64,000 bases of DNA, taken from NORP110 sp051251595. Its GTDB lineage: Bacteria; Pseudomonadota; Alphaproteobacteria; Rhodobacterales; Rhodobacteraceae. The notes beneath the pieces were generated by a model. That model saw only the letters and a list, made by a program, of their open reading frames with translations. It searched no databases and was not told where the DNA came from. The DNA is taken from NCBI GenBank assembly GCA_051251595.1, contig JBPOFA010000013.1:1-64000 (forward strand), written 5' to 3'. Positions within the stretch are counted from its first letter, which is position 1; the number at the start of each line of letters is the position of its first letter. The position numbers and the translations under genes are program-made. Positions 8,749 through 17,951 of the stretch are shown in pieces.

Positions 8749-9529
8749 ACAAACGCTTTTGGATGCGGCCCATGCACGAATGGCGGCGGATGACACGGAT
8801 GACGTTGCCCGCCTGCAGTATTACGAACGCGTTGCGGACACAGAATTCTTTCTGCTGCTTCTGGAAGAAGCAGAGGGGGATCGCGTTGCCCCGCAGACCT
8901 ATAGTGTGGACGACCAAGAATTCGTTCTGATCTTTGATCGCGAAGAACGCCTGTCGGAGTTTCTGGGCGGGCCGGCCCCGTATATCGCGCTGTCGGGCCG
9001 CGCGATTGCGCAGATGTTGGCTGGCAAGGCTGTTGGATTGGGGATCAACCTTGGGTCTGGCGCGTCGGCGATGTTGTTGCCCGCGCAAGCTGTGGATTGG
9101 CTGGCGGCGACGCTGGATGATCCGACAGAGCAGGGTCAGGCCCGGCCAGAGGAAATCTTTGCCCCCACGGACATACCCCAAGACCTGTTGACCGGGTTAA
9201 ACACCAAACTTGCGCTGGCGACGGGGCTGGCCAAAATGGCCTATTTGACCCGTGTCACCTATTCCGGCGGGCAAAGCGGCCACCTGTTGGGGATCATTGA
9301 TGCCGTTGAAGGGGCCGAAACCCCCCTGGCGCAATCCGCTTCAGAAGCGTTGCGGTTTTCGGGGGTCGAGGCGGGGCAACTTGACGTTGCTTTCTTCAAA
9401 TCCTCTGACCCGATCTGCGCAAAGATGGCGCGTGTCGGATTGCGTTTTGATATTCCCGAACCAGTCTTCGAGCGCCCGGCGGCCGTGGCCCCTGGGATGG
9501 ACCCCGACAAGCCGCCGCGCTTGCGCTAA
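8741..9529 (+). CDS. SseB-like protein
   Basis: A 262-residue soluble protein resembling the SseB N-terminal domain family: TEFFLLLLEEAEGD, then DQEFVLIFDREERLSEF and a GLGINLGSG stretch. SseB proteins are not enzymatically understood. The start overlaps the upstream glycosylase-like gene by 8 bp, implying coupling. Its 3' end overlaps the convergent reductase gene by 4 bp. Confidence 0.72.
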   Translation: MTEQTLLDAAHARMAADDTDDVARLQYYERVADTEFFLLLLEEAEGDRVAPQTYSVDDQEFVLIFDREERLSEFLGGPAPYIALSGRAIAQMLAGKAVGLGINLGSGASAMLLPAQAVDWLAATLDDPTEQGQARPEEIFAPTDIPQDLLTGLNTKLALATGLAKMAYLTRVTYSGGQSGHLLGIIDAVEGAETPLAQSASEALRFSGVEAGQLDVAFFKSSDPICAKMARVGLRFDIPEPVFERPAAVAPGMDPDKPPRLR

Positions 9530-10455
9530 TATCCGGCGCTGCGGTCCACCAAAAAACGCAGATCCACCCCGGCTTCGTTGCGTTTGATATTGTCTGCAAT
9601 GATGTCGGCGGCTGTGCTGGGCCGCGTTTCAGACGCGATATGCGGCGTGACTGTAACGCGCGGGTGCGCCCAGTATGGATCGGTCTTGGGCAGCGGCTCT
9701 GTCCGGAAAACATCCAATGTAGCGTGGTCAATCTGCCCGGTCTTCAATGCGGCCAGTAGGGCGGCATCCTCTATCAGCTCTCCGCGACCGGCATTGATGA
9801 TCCGCGCGCCGGGTTTCATTTTTGCGATGGCACCGGCATCCAAAATAACGGCGGTTGCTTGGGTGACGGGCAACAACAGAACCAAAATATCGCTGCGCTG
9901 TAGCACCTCTTCCAGACCAGAGGCGCCGTTGAGACACTGGATGTTGTCCACGCTCTTTTCCGAGCGCGACCACCCGAGCACGTTGAAATTCAGCTGTGCC
10001 AGCGCCTGCCCACAAGCCTGCCCCAAGACCCCAAGCCCAAGAATGCCCACAGTGCGGTCACGGGCCAGAGGCGGCATTTCAGGCAGCCAATTGTCTTGCG
10101 GGTTCACGATATGGGCGTCCATCCCGATGTGATAGCGCAGCACATGGGCCGTCACCCATTCAACCATGCCCTCTGACAAGCCATTATCGACCATCCGGGT
10201 CAACGGAACCCGCAGCGTCGGGTTTGTGACAATATTTTCCACGCCGGCCCACAGCCCCAGAACCGCCTTTAGGCGGGTAAACGGCGTGAAATCTGTCACC
10301 GGGCCATTGGGTGCGTAAACGATGTAGTCAACATCCTCTGGCGGGATATCCGTCGCCAAATTGATGTTAAGCCCGGCCGCGGCAAAGGCCTGTCTTAGCG
10401 GGGCATCATATTCGGGCCACCGGTAGGGCAGCGCGCTAAATAGAACGTTCAACAT
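9526..10455 (-). CDS. ghrA: glyoxylate/hydroxypyruvate reductase A
   Basis: A D-2-hydroxyacid dehydrogenase of 309 residues reducing glyoxylate or hydroxypyruvate with NAD(P)H. The Rossmann motif GILGLGVLG lies near residue 138, with an Arg/Ser-rich loop after it (GWSRSEKS) suggesting NADPH. Catalytic-region motifs are INAGRGELI, TLDVFRTEPLP and TPHIAS. Its ATG shares one base with the stop of rodA (TAATG), so it is translated as the last gene of the cell-shape operon, an unexpected partner. Confidence 0.88.
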   Translation of the reverse strand: MLNVLFSALPYRWPEYDAPLRQAFAAAGLNINLATDIPPEDVDYIVYAPNGPVTDFTPFTRLKAVLGLWAGVENIVTNPTLRVPLTRMVDNGLSEGMVEWVTAHVLRYHIGMDAHIVNPQDNWLPEMPPLARDRTVGILGLGVLGQACGQALAQLNFNVLGWSRSEKSVDNIQCLNGASGLEEVLQRSDILVLLLPVTQATAVILDAGAIAKMKPGARIINAGRGELIEDAALLAALKTGQIDHATLDVFRTEPLPKTDPYWAHPRVTVTPHIASETRPSTAADIIADNIKRNEAGVDLRFLVDRSAGY

Positions 10456-11603
10456 TATTTTTTGGTCCTGGGTCTATGGACATGGGCAGATTGGGCCAGC
10501 CCAAAGGCGGCCATCAAGACGAGCATCGCCGATCCGCCCCAGGACACCAGCGGCAAAGGCACGCCAACCACTGGTGCCAGCCCCATGACCATCGACATGT
10601 TGACGGCGAAGAACAGAAAAAAGGTCGATGCGATCCCAAGCGTCACCAGTGATCCAAAACGGTCTTTGTTGGAAATCGCAGAAGCGATGCAGAAAAAGAT
10701 GATCAGGGCATAAAGGACCAAAAGCGAAAACGCGCCGATAAATCCAAATTCTTCGGCCAGGGTGGTGAAAATAAAATCTGTATGCTTCTCAGGCAAGAAG
10801 TTCAGGCGACTTTGCGTGCCTTGCATAAAACCCCGACCGCTCCACCCGCCAGAGCCAAGGGCGATCTTGGCCTGCGTGATGTGATATCCGGCCCCCAATG
10901 GGTCAGAGGCGGGGTCAAGAAACGTGTCAATCCGGCGGTACTGGTAGTCATTGATCAATTGCCACTCGGTCCCGCGTGATGCCAAAACGGCCCAGACCAG
11001 CCCCGCGCCCAAGCCAGCCACAGCGGCAAAATACAACCAATGCACCCCGGCCAAAAACATGATGATCCCGCCACCGGCGACCATCAGAATTGCAGTCCCC
11101 AGATCGGGTTGCTTCAGGACCAAAAATGTTGGCACCAGTATGATCACAAGCGGCAATAGGATCCATTGCGGCTTTGAAACCTTGTCCTCATCCAGCCAAT
11201 CGTAATAGGCGGCCAGCATCACAACCAACGTGATTTTGGACAATTCAGACGGCTGCAGCCGCATAAAGCCCAGATCGATCCAGCGCGTCGCGCCCATGCC
11301 TGTTGTGCCGAAAAACTCGACCACGACCAACAGCCCCAAAGACACCGCATAGCCCACAACGGCCATGTTCCTCCAAAACCAGATGGGGATCATCGCCACG
11401 GTGAACATGATGAACAGGCCCAGCCCGAACCGCTTCATCTGTGGTGCGGCCCACTTGTCCAGCTCGCCGCCGGCCACGGAATACAGCATCAAAAAGCCGA
11501 CACAGGACACGGCGCATAGCAACAGGACCAGCGGCCAGTTCATATACAAGATTTTGCGAAAGCCGGTTGGGACCGTCTGAATGCGATATTCAAGATAGCT
11601 CAT
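10455..11603 (-). CDS. rodA: rod-shape peptidoglycan polymerase RodA (SEDS)
   Basis: An integral membrane glycosyltransferase polymerising lipid II in the elongasome together with PBP2. It has 382 residues and about ten helices. SEDS marks are GATRWIDLGFMRLQPSEL near residue 105, KQPDLGTA near 170 and the late GVPLPLVSWGGSA motif. It overlaps mrdA by 4 bp, the usual coupling of the PBP2/RodA pair. Confidence 0.95.
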   Translation of the reverse strand: MSYLEYRIQTVPTGFRKILYMNWPLVLLLCAVSCVGFLMLYSVAGGELDKWAAPQMKRFGLGLFIMFTVAMIPIWFWRNMAVVGYAVSLGLLVVVEFFGTTGMGATRWIDLGFMRLQPSELSKITLVVMLAAYYDWLDEDKVSKPQWILLPLVIILVPTFLVLKQPDLGTAILMVAGGGIIMFLAGVHWLYFAAVAGLGAGLVWAVLASRGTEWQLINDYQYRRIDTFLDPASDPLGAGYHITQAKIALGSGGWSGRGFMQGTQSRLNFLPEKHTDFIFTTLAEEFGFIGAFSLLVLYALIIFFCIASAISNKDRFGSLVTLGIASTFFLFFAVNMSMVMGLAPVVGVPLPLVSWGGSAMLVLMAAFGLAQSAHVHRPRTKK

Positions 11604-13543
11604 GTGCGGATGCGTCCGTCGTCTTCATCCTTGGGTTCACGCAAGACCAGGTCTTTGCGCATTTCCTGGATGGTCCCCCTCTGGCTGGACGGATAGGCGG
11701 TCAGCGGGGGCAATCCGCCATAAAGCGTCTGCAAGACGATGTCGCGCGCAATTGGCGCGGCTGCCGTTGATCCACCGCCGCCATGTTCGACGACCACGCA
11801 ACAGGCGATGCGCGGGTTGTCGTTTGGGGCAAAAGAGACGAACAGGGCGTGGTCCCGTCGTTCCCATGGCAAATCTTTGTTGCTTGTTACGCCGCGGGCC
11901 CGTTCAGCGGCGGTGATATTTCGAACCTGGCTGGTGCCCGTCTTGCCGGCCATCTTGTAGCCGTCTTCGGCAATGCGCGAACGATAGGCCGTGCCGCGTT
12001 GAGAATTGGACACGTTGTTCATGCCGCGACGCACATAGGCCAGATGCTGTGGGGCGATGTCCAAAGGCTCTATCTCGGGGATCTCGGTTTCCACTGAATT
12101 TACGGTTTTGATCAGGCGTGGCACGATTTTCAAACCAGACGCAATCCGCGCAGTCATTACGGCCAACTGCAAAGGCGAGGCCAAAACAAACCCTTGCCCA
12201 ATGCCCGAATTGAGCGTGTCCCCGACCTGCCATTCGGTCCCGCGATTGGCGCGTTTCCAGTCCTTTGTGGGGGTCAACCCTTCGGCCACAGCGGACATGG
12301 GCAGATCGTGACGAATGCCGAGGCCCAGTTTGTTGGCCATTTGGGTGATCTTTTCGATTCCGACACGTTCGGCGATATCATAATAGTAAACATCGCAGGA
12401 CTGCTGCAGGCTTTTGTTCAGATCCACATGACCATGGCCGCCCCTGCGCCAGCAGTGAAAACGCCGGTTGCCTAAGGCTTTGTAGCCGCCGCAATAGACC
12501 GTTTCATCTGGTCCGATGACGCCAGCCTCTAGCGCGGCAAGCGCCACAACCATTTTGAAGGTCGAGCCGGGCGGGTACAGCCCCTGTACCGTCTTGTTCG
12601 CCAGCGGGCGGTAGATATTTTCCGTCAGCTCGCCGTAATCTTTGACCGAAATGCCGCGCACGAATTTATTTGGGTCGAAAGACGGCGCCGATCCCATGGC
12701 CAGCAGGTCACCATTCTGCGTGTCGATGACAACGGCCGCAGCGCTTTCGTTGGCCATGCGGGACTGAACAAAGTTCTGCAACATGGAATCGATGGTCAGT
12801 TGCAGGTTTTCACCTGGAATGCCGGGTTCCCTGCTTAACTCACGCATGACCCGTCCGACGGCATTCACCTCAATTCGGCGAGACCCGGCACGGCCGCGCA
12901 ACTCTGCCTCTAGCTTGGTTTCCACGCCGACCTTGCCGATCTGAAACTTGGGGATTTGCAAAAGGGGATCAGGGTTTTCGAGTTTTGACAGATCATAATC
13001 GCTGACCGGGCCTACATATCCGACGATATGCGCAAAATCGAAACCGTGCGGATAATGCCGTGACAATCCAACCTCTGGCGTGACGCCGGGCAGGGCCGGG
13101 GCGTTGACGGCGATCCGCGCCAAATCTTCCCAGGACAGACGGTCGGCAACGGTGACGGGCACAAAAGGGCTTAGCTTTTTCAGCTCTTTTGCCGCGCGTT
13201 CCAGGTTTTCATCATCCAGCCTTATCAACTTAGAGATCTTGGCAAGTGTTTCATCCACGTCGCCTGCGTCTTCGCGCACGACAACGATGCGATAGTTTTG
13301 TTCGTTTTCAGCGATAATGTCGCCAAAGCGGTCGTAAATCAGCCCGCGTGCCGGCGCGATCAGTCGGATGTTCACCCGGTTTTCTTCGGCCAGCATGCGA
13401 AACTTATCGGCCTGATCGACCTCCAGAAACCGCATGCGCAGCCCAAGTACACCCATAAAAGCCAGCTGCCCGCCCCCAAGAACAAGGGCCCTTCGGGACA
13501 GTCTGCGGGTGCCTTCTTCGGGATCTTTTTTGGGGCGTCTCAT
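11600..13543 (-). CDS. mrdA: penicillin-binding protein 2 (elongasome transpeptidase)
   Basis: A class B PBP of 647 residues. It has an N-terminal membrane anchor (about residues 18-40), a pedestal domain (VNIRLIAPARGLIYDRFGD), then the transpeptidase domain with active-site SxxK in PPGSTFKMV near residue 330, SxN-like QQSCDVYYY near 385, and KTGT in GKTGTSQV near 545. It cross-links peptidoglycan during side-wall growth with RodA and MreC. It overlaps both neighbours by 4 bp. Confidence 0.95.
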   Translation of the reverse strand: MRRPKKDPEEGTRRLSRRALVLGGGQLAFMGVLGLRMRFLEVDQADKFRMLAEENRVNIRLIAPARGLIYDRFGDIIAENEQNYRIVVVREDAGDVDETLAKISKLIRLDDENLERAAKELKKLSPFVPVTVADRLSWEDLARIAVNAPALPGVTPEVGLSRHYPHGFDFAHIVGYVGPVSDYDLSKLENPDPLLQIPKFQIGKVGVETKLEAELRGRAGSRRIEVNAVGRVMRELSREPGIPGENLQLTIDSMLQNFVQSRMANESAAAVVIDTQNGDLLAMGSAPSFDPNKFVRGISVKDYGELTENIYRPLANKTVQGLYPPGSTFKMVVALAALEAGVIGPDETVYCGGYKALGNRRFHCWRRGGHGHVDLNKSLQQSCDVYYYDIAERVGIEKITQMANKLGLGIRHDLPMSAVAEGLTPTKDWKRANRGTEWQVGDTLNSGIGQGFVLASPLQLAVMTARIASGLKIVPRLIKTVNSVETEIPEIEPLDIAPQHLAYVRRGMNNVSNSQRGTAYRSRIAEDGYKMAGKTGTSQVRNITAAERARGVTSNKDLPWERRDHALFVSFAPNDNPRIACCVVVEHGGGGSTAAAPIARDIVLQTLYGGLPPLTAYPSSQRGTIQEMRKDLVLREPKDEDDGRIRT

Positions 13544-14079
13544 GCTGTGTTACCCAGTTGATCAAGTTCGCCGGGCGTGGCCCGCCTGACACCCAAAATA
13601 TAGGTAGAGATCCCAACAATAACAGGGTAAAACACCACAGTCGTGCCCAATTGCATGCTTTCCATCGCAATCGATGGCTGGGTTAGAACGAAAATTGCCA
13701 AAATGAAATGGCTGACCAGCGCAATGGCGAACAGAACGCCCGCGATCATCGCCCATTCAAACAGAAAAGGTATGTCGCGTGAGTAGGGCGCGCGGGATCG
13801 CAAAAACTCCAAACCGATGACGCCAAGGGCCGCCATTAATCCGGGCGGCTGCATGAACATGAAATCATAGATCAGCAACAGGCCTGCGACCAATGGGACG
13901 GGGACATATTCAGGCCTGCGCAAGACCCAGCAATAGGTGAAGGGCAGCAGCCACAGCGGCCCGGGCAAACGGCCGGGCAGCAGATTTAGCGGCAAAATCT
14001 TGAGAAAGAGAATGACCAGCGCCAGCATGGTCAGAATACCCCAATACAGCATGCGCCGTGTAAGACCAGAACTAGCCAT
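13540..14079 (-). CDS. mreD: rod shape-determining protein MreD
   Basis: A small membrane protein (about 179 residues from ATG 14079) with five or so hydrophobic helices and the PRLPGPLWLLPF/CWVLRRPEYVP pattern of MreD. It joins MreC and RodA-PBP2 in the elongation complex. ATG 14079 overlaps the end of mreC by 8 bp; longer starts would bury it inside mreC. Confidence 0.88.
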   Translation of the reverse strand: MASSGLTRRMLYWGILTMLALVILFLKILPLNLLPGRLPGPLWLLPFTYCWVLRRPEYVPVPLVAGLLLIYDFMFMQPPGLMAALGVIGLEFLRSRAPYSRDIPFLFEWAMIAGVLFAIALVSHFILAIFVLTQPSIAMESMQLGTTVVFYPVIVGISTYILGVRRATPGELDQLGNTA

Positions 14080-14989
14080 CCGCGGGTTCCTGATCTGTGG
14101 GGGGCAAGGGAAAGGTCTGCATTTCTGGCAAAGGCGGAAGCACCAATCCACCGGGTTGGTCCAGCGTGTCCAGCGTGTGGCGCCGCAAAACCCTTAGGAA
14201 TTCAAGGCGTTCGTAATCGGCCGCCAGTCGGACCCGCAGGCGCCGGTCCGTTCCCAATGCAACGTGACCCACCAACAATCCGGCGGGGAAAACGCTGCCA
14301 TCGCCGGACGAAACAACCCGATCGCCGGGGCGCACGAGCTCTGGGCTTTCGATAAATTCCGCAGGCGGCGCGGCTGTATTGTCGCCTGACAACAGCGCCT
14401 GCTGGCCAGAGGGCAGGATCGTGACCGGGATGCGGCTGTTCGAATCGGTTAACAAAACAACCCGGGAAGAGCTTTTGCCTACGCCGGATATGCGCCCCAC
14501 AAGCCCCAGACCATCGGTCGTGGCCCAGCCATCGACGATCCCGTCCCGTTCCCCGACATTCAAGACGACGGATTGGCGAAAGGGTGAACCGCTATCGGCC
14601 AGCACCACGCCCGTGACATAGGTCAGTTTCGGGTCCAGACGCACCTTGTTCAGATCCAGAAGCTTGGCGTTTTTTTGTTCCAGCTGTAAGGCTGCCTCTT
14701 TCCAGGCCTTCATGTGGCGCAGTTCTCGTCTAAGTTCTTGGTTTTGTTCGTAAATCCTTGAATATGACTGAAAGCCACGCACCATATCCGCGACCTTGGT
14801 GACGGGGACCAATGCCCAGTCAAAGGATGGCACAACGGTGTCGACCAGGTTTGCGCGAAAGCGTTCTACCCTTGGGTTATCGATCCGCCAGACCAAAAAT
14901 ATGGCGAACAGACACAAAACAAGAGCGCCGACCAGAATGCGTCTGATCGGCCTCGTGTAATCTGCAGATTTGCCTCTGTTCGTTGCCAA
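14072..14989 (-). CDS. mreC: rod shape-determining protein MreC
   Basis: A bitopic periplasmic scaffold protein of 305 residues. One membrane helix lies near residues 16-36 (VLCLFAIFLVW), followed by a coiled coil (ELRRELRHMKAWKEAALQL) and the MreC beta domain with DSGSPFRQSVVLNVGERDG and the GLVGRISGVGKSSSRV signature. It activates PBP2 in the elongasome. It sits 33 bp downstream of mreB. Confidence 0.93.
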   Translation of the reverse strand: MATNRGKSADYTRPIRRILVGALVLCLFAIFLVWRIDNPRVERFRANLVDTVVPSFDWALVPVTKVADMVRGFQSYSRIYEQNQELRRELRHMKAWKEAALQLEQKNAKLLDLNKVRLDPKLTYVTGVVLADSGSPFRQSVVLNVGERDGIVDGWATTDGLGLVGRISGVGKSSSRVVLLTDSNSRIPVTILPSGQQALLSGDNTAAPPAEFIESPELVRPGDRVVSSGDGSVFPAGLLVGHVALGTDRRLRVRLAADYERLEFLRVLRRHTLDTLDQPGGLVLPPLPEMQTFPLPPTDQEPADG

Positions 14990-15022
14990 CTTGCCTCCGA
15001 AGATCGGCGCCGGCCGGTCATC

Positions 15023-16063
15023 TTAGCTATCGTAATCAATCACATGCCGAAGCTGCTTTTCATACTCTAGCGCTTTTCCAGTTCCCATAGCCACACAGTT
15101 CAGCGGTTCGTCTGCCACGGAAATCGCCAGACCGGTCTGTTCACGCAGCGCCAGATCCAACTCTCCCAGCAAAGCGCCGCCGCCGGTCAACATAACACCG
15201 CGATCCACGATATCCGCCGCCAAATCGGGTGGCGTCGCTTCCAGCGCGGTCATAACGGCATCGCAAATCTGCTGAACCGGTTCTGACAGTGCTTCGGCGA
15301 TCTGTGCCTGATTTATCTCTGTTTCCTTGGGAACGCCATTCAACAGATCGCGACCACGGATTTGCATAGACGCGCCGCGTCCATCATCGGGCATTCTTGC
15401 CGTGCCGATAGAGGTCTTTACCCGTTCGGCGGTGCTTTCCCCGATCAAAAGGTTCTGCTGGCGGCGCAGGTAGCTGATGATCGCCTCATCCATGCGGTCA
15501 CCCCCGACGCGTACGGAACGCGCGTAAACGATGTCACCCAATGACAGAACCGCGACTTCGGTCGTACCACCGCCGATATCGACAACCATGTTCCCCGTCG
15601 GGTCTGTGATTGGCATGCCGGCCCCGATGGCCGCAGCAATCGGTTCCGCGATCAAAGCGGCACGTTTTGCACCTGCATTGAGGGCAGACGTCCGAATCGC
15701 ACGCTTTTCAACCGGGGTCGCGCCATGGGGGACACAGACAATCACCTTGGGTTTTGAGAGGAAATTCGGACGCTTGTTCACTTTGCGAATGAAATGTTTG
15801 ATCATTTCTTCGGCTGTGTCGAAATCCGCGATGACACCTTCGCGCATGGGGCGGATGGCCTCAATCGAACCGGGGGTTCGACCCAGCATCATTTTTGCGT
15901 CTTCACCGACCGCAAGTACTTGTTTTACCCCGTCTTTGACGTGATAGGCGACCACTGATGGTTCGTTCAGGATGATACCTCTACCCTTTACGTAAACCAG
16001 CGTGTTCGCCGTCCCCAGGTCAATTGCCATATCCTGCGCAAACAAGCCTGCAAAACCTACCAT
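15023..16063 (-). CDS. mreB: rod shape-determining actin homologue MreB
   Basis: A 346-residue bacterial actin organising cell-wall elongation at the membrane. Phosphate-1 motif DLGTANTLVYVKG lies near residue 15, phosphate-2 VVDIGGGTTEVAVLS near 160, and the adenosine motif LTGGGALLG near 290. An extended N-terminus (MVGFAGLFAQD) is a likely membrane-binding amphipathic segment. It is the first gene of the mre operon; the 139-bp gap from leuA should hold its promoter. Confidence 0.97.
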   Translation of the reverse strand: MVGFAGLFAQDMAIDLGTANTLVYVKGRGIILNEPSVVAYHVKDGVKQVLAVGEDAKMMLGRTPGSIEAIRPMREGVIADFDTAEEMIKHFIRKVNKRPNFLSKPKVIVCVPHGATPVEKRAIRTSALNAGAKRAALIAEPIAAAIGAGMPITDPTGNMVVDIGGGTTEVAVLSLGDIVYARSVRVGGDRMDEAIISYLRRQQNLLIGESTAERVKTSIGTARMPDDGRGASMQIRGRDLLNGVPKETEINQAQIAEALSEPVQQICDAVMTALEATPPDLAADIVDRGVMLTGGGALLGELDLALREQTGLAISVADEPLNCVAMGTGKALEYEKQLRHVIDYDS

Positions 16064-16097
16064 ATCGCGGTCTTCCCGTTTTTCAATTTCTGCTCTT

Positions 16098-16125
16098 CCC
16101 GCAGCGTTTGCCGCTGCGGGCTTTT
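16098..16125 (+). terminator. strong hairpin with T-rich tail, pointing against the flanking genes
   Basis: A perfect 9-bp stem (CCCGCAGCG 16098-16106 with CGCTGCGGG 16112-16120) with a 5-nt loop is followed by CTTTTG on the plus strand. As an intrinsic terminator it would stop plus-strand transcription, but both neighbours (leuA and mreB) are on the minus strand. On the minus strand no U-tract follows the stem. It could end an antisense transcript or form a stable 5'-UTR hairpin of mreB. Confidence 0.55.
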
Positions 16126-16202
16126 GTTTATCTATAGATGAGCGGGTCTACAGGTAAAGGGTTTCGAATGTGCAAATAAGCACTTATTCGCCCAGCTTGG
16201 AT

Positions 16203-17780
16203 TTAGGACACATCTTTATAGCTAATGATCTTGTTGCTTTCAGTTGACGCTGATTTCTCTCTCAGCACCAGCAATTTGTTCAAAGCGGCGATATAGGCGC
16301 GTGCCGATGCAACCACTGTATCCGTATCCGCGGACTGCCCGGTGACCACACGGCCATCCTCTTCCATGCGGACAGAAACCGTGGCCTGTGCATCTGTGCC
16401 CTCTGTCACTGCATGTACCTGATAAAGCTGCAAATGTGCCTTGTGGGAAAACAGTTGTTTGACCGCTTTGAAGGACGCATCCACAGGGCCATCGCCGGTG
16501 GCTGTCACCTGTGATTCTTCGCCGTCGATCACCAAGGTCATGTCTGCTGTCTGCGGGCCTTCGGTGCCGCACACAACATGCAAAGATTTCAGTTGAATCC
16601 GGTCTTTTTGACTGTCTGTTCCGGCATCCTGCACCAAGGCCAACAAATCGTCGTCAAAAACTTCTTTTTTGCGGTCGGCCAGTTCTTTGAACCGAACAAA
16701 CACGTCCTTCAGCTGATTATCGGCCAGGTCATAGCCCAATTCCTTGAGCTTGGAGCGCAGCGCCGCGCGTCCCGAATGCTTGCCCATGACGATATTCGTT
16801 TCCGTCAGGCCCACATCCTCTGGTCGCATGATTTCGAATGTCTCTGCGTTTTTCAGCATGCCATCCTGATGGATACCGCTTTCATGGGCGAACGCGTTCT
16901 TGCCCACGATCGCCTTGTTGAACTGCACAGGGAACCCGCTGACAGAGGCGACGCGGCGGCTGATATGCATGATCTTGGTGGCGTCAATTCCGGTCTGGTA
17001 GGGCATAATGTCATTGCGGACCTTCAGGGCCATGACGACTTCTTCCAGTGCGGTATTCCCAGCCCGTTCGCCCAGACCGTTGATCGTGCATTCAATCTGA
17101 CGCGCGCCTGCTTCGACGGCGGCCAGACTGTTGGCGGTCGCCATGCCCAGATCATTGTGGCAATGGGTCGCGAAAATGATCTCATCCGCGCCGGGCACAG
17201 AGTCGATCAGCATTCGGATCAGTTCCGCGCTTTCCTTGGGGGCGGTGTAGCCAACAGTGTCGGGGATATTGATCGTCGTTGCCCCGGCCTTGATCGCGAT
17301 TTCGACGACGCGGCGTAGATAGTCTTCTTCGGTCCGGGTGGCATCCATGGGCGACCACTGAACATCCTCGCACAGGTTGCGGGCATGGGTGACCGTGTCG
17401 TGGATCCGTTCTGCCATTTCCTCTTTGTCGAGGTTCGGAATGGCCCGGTGCAAAGGGGATGTGCCGATAAACGTGTGAATACGAGGCTTGGCCGCGTGCT
17501 TGATGGCTTCCCAGCAGCGGTCAATGTCTTTGTAGTTGGCACGGGACAATCCGCAGATAGAGGATGTCTTTGCCAGTTTTGCAATTTCTGACACGGCCAG
17601 AAAATCGCCTTCGCTGGCGATTGGAAAGCCGGCCTCGATGATATCGACGCCCATGTCATCCAGCAGGGCGGCGATTTCCAGCTTTTCGGCATGTGTCATC
17701 GTGGCGCCGGGGCTTTGTTCACCGTCGCGCAACGTCGTGTCAAAGATCAGGACGTGATCCTGCGGAGTCTTCTGTGTCAT
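16203..17780 (-). CDS. leuA: 2-isopropylmalate synthase
   Basis: First committed enzyme of leucine synthesis, joining acetyl-CoA and 2-oxoisovalerate. At 525 residues it is a standard length. The DRE-TIM HMGL-like barrel starts with DTTLRDGEQSPG (about residues 14-25), the metal-binding THCHNDLGMA motif lies near 205, and HESGIHQDGMLKN near 295. The C-terminal region with GDGPVDASFKAV is the LeuA dimer domain that binds feedback leucine. A possible Shine-Dalgarno AGAAAG (17789-17794) lies 8 nt before ATG 17780. The upstream leader encodes a leucine-rich peptide and folds into nested stems, indicating leucine-dependent attenuation. Confidence 0.96.
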   Translation of the reverse strand: MTQKTPQDHVLIFDTTLRDGEQSPGATMTHAEKLEIAALLDDMGVDIIEAGFPIASEGDFLAVSEIAKLAKTSSICGLSRANYKDIDRCWEAIKHAAKPRIHTFIGTSPLHRAIPNLDKEEMAERIHDTVTHARNLCEDVQWSPMDATRTEEDYLRRVVEIAIKAGATTINIPDTVGYTAPKESAELIRMLIDSVPGADEIIFATHCHNDLGMATANSLAAVEAGARQIECTINGLGERAGNTALEEVVMALKVRNDIMPYQTGIDATKIMHISRRVASVSGFPVQFNKAIVGKNAFAHESGIHQDGMLKNAETFEIMRPEDVGLTETNIVMGKHSGRAALRSKLKELGYDLADNQLKDVFVRFKELADRKKEVFDDDLLALVQDAGTDSQKDRIQLKSLHVVCGTEGPQTADMTLVIDGEESQVTATGDGPVDASFKAVKQLFSHKAHLQLYQVHAVTEGTDAQATVSVRMEEDGRVVTGQSADTDTVVASARAYIAALNKLLVLREKSASTESNKIISYKDVS

Positions 17781-17800
17781 TTGGAATTCTTTCTATTTCG

Positions 17801-17874
17801 TTCTTAGCTGTGAAAATCAGCGCTGGTCACCTCTGAGCGGTCGCGCCGAAGGCACGCTCAGAGGCAGCTAAGAA
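17801..17874 (-). promoter_or_regulatory. nested leader stems of the leuA mRNA (candidate leucine attenuator)
   Basis: Two perfect 10-bp stems are nested. The outer one pairs 17865-17874 (inside the leader's last leucine codons) with 17801-17810, just 6 nt 5' of the leuA Shine-Dalgarno. The inner one pairs 17855-17864 (over the leader stop) with 17830-17839. A ribosome stalled on the Leu run would cover the outer 5' arm and free the leuA initiation region, while termination at the leader stop would let both stems form. No U-tract follows, so control may be translational rather than by intrinsic termination. The mechanism is inferred from geometry. Confidence 0.7.
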
Positions 17875-17944
17875 GAAGTAGGGCAAACAAAGGCAGGGCA
17901 GCCAAGGCTTCCCAATGCGTTTCATATGTTGCCACTTTCGTCAT
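17858..17944 (-). CDS. leucine-rich leader peptide of leuA (28 residues)
   Basis: A 28-codon ORF starts at ATG 17944 and ends at TGA 17858-17860, 77 bp before leuA. Eight of 28 residues are leucine, including four consecutive Leu codons (CTA CTT CTT CTT) near the end (ALLLLSCL). This is the classic layout of an amino-acid biosynthesis leader peptide. A -10-like TATAGT ends 7 nt before the A of the ATG, so the transcript may be leaderless, as is known for some alphaproteobacterial trp leaders. No convincing Shine-Dalgarno precedes it, consistent with that. Confidence 0.8.
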   Translation of the reverse strand: MTKVATYETHWEALAALPLFALLLLSCL

Positions 17945-17951
17945 GGGGCTG

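Noticed and set aside
16578..17318. 246-codon plus-strand ORF inside leuA
   Set aside because: Fully antisense to leuA, whose motifs are intact; no independent start signal or family.
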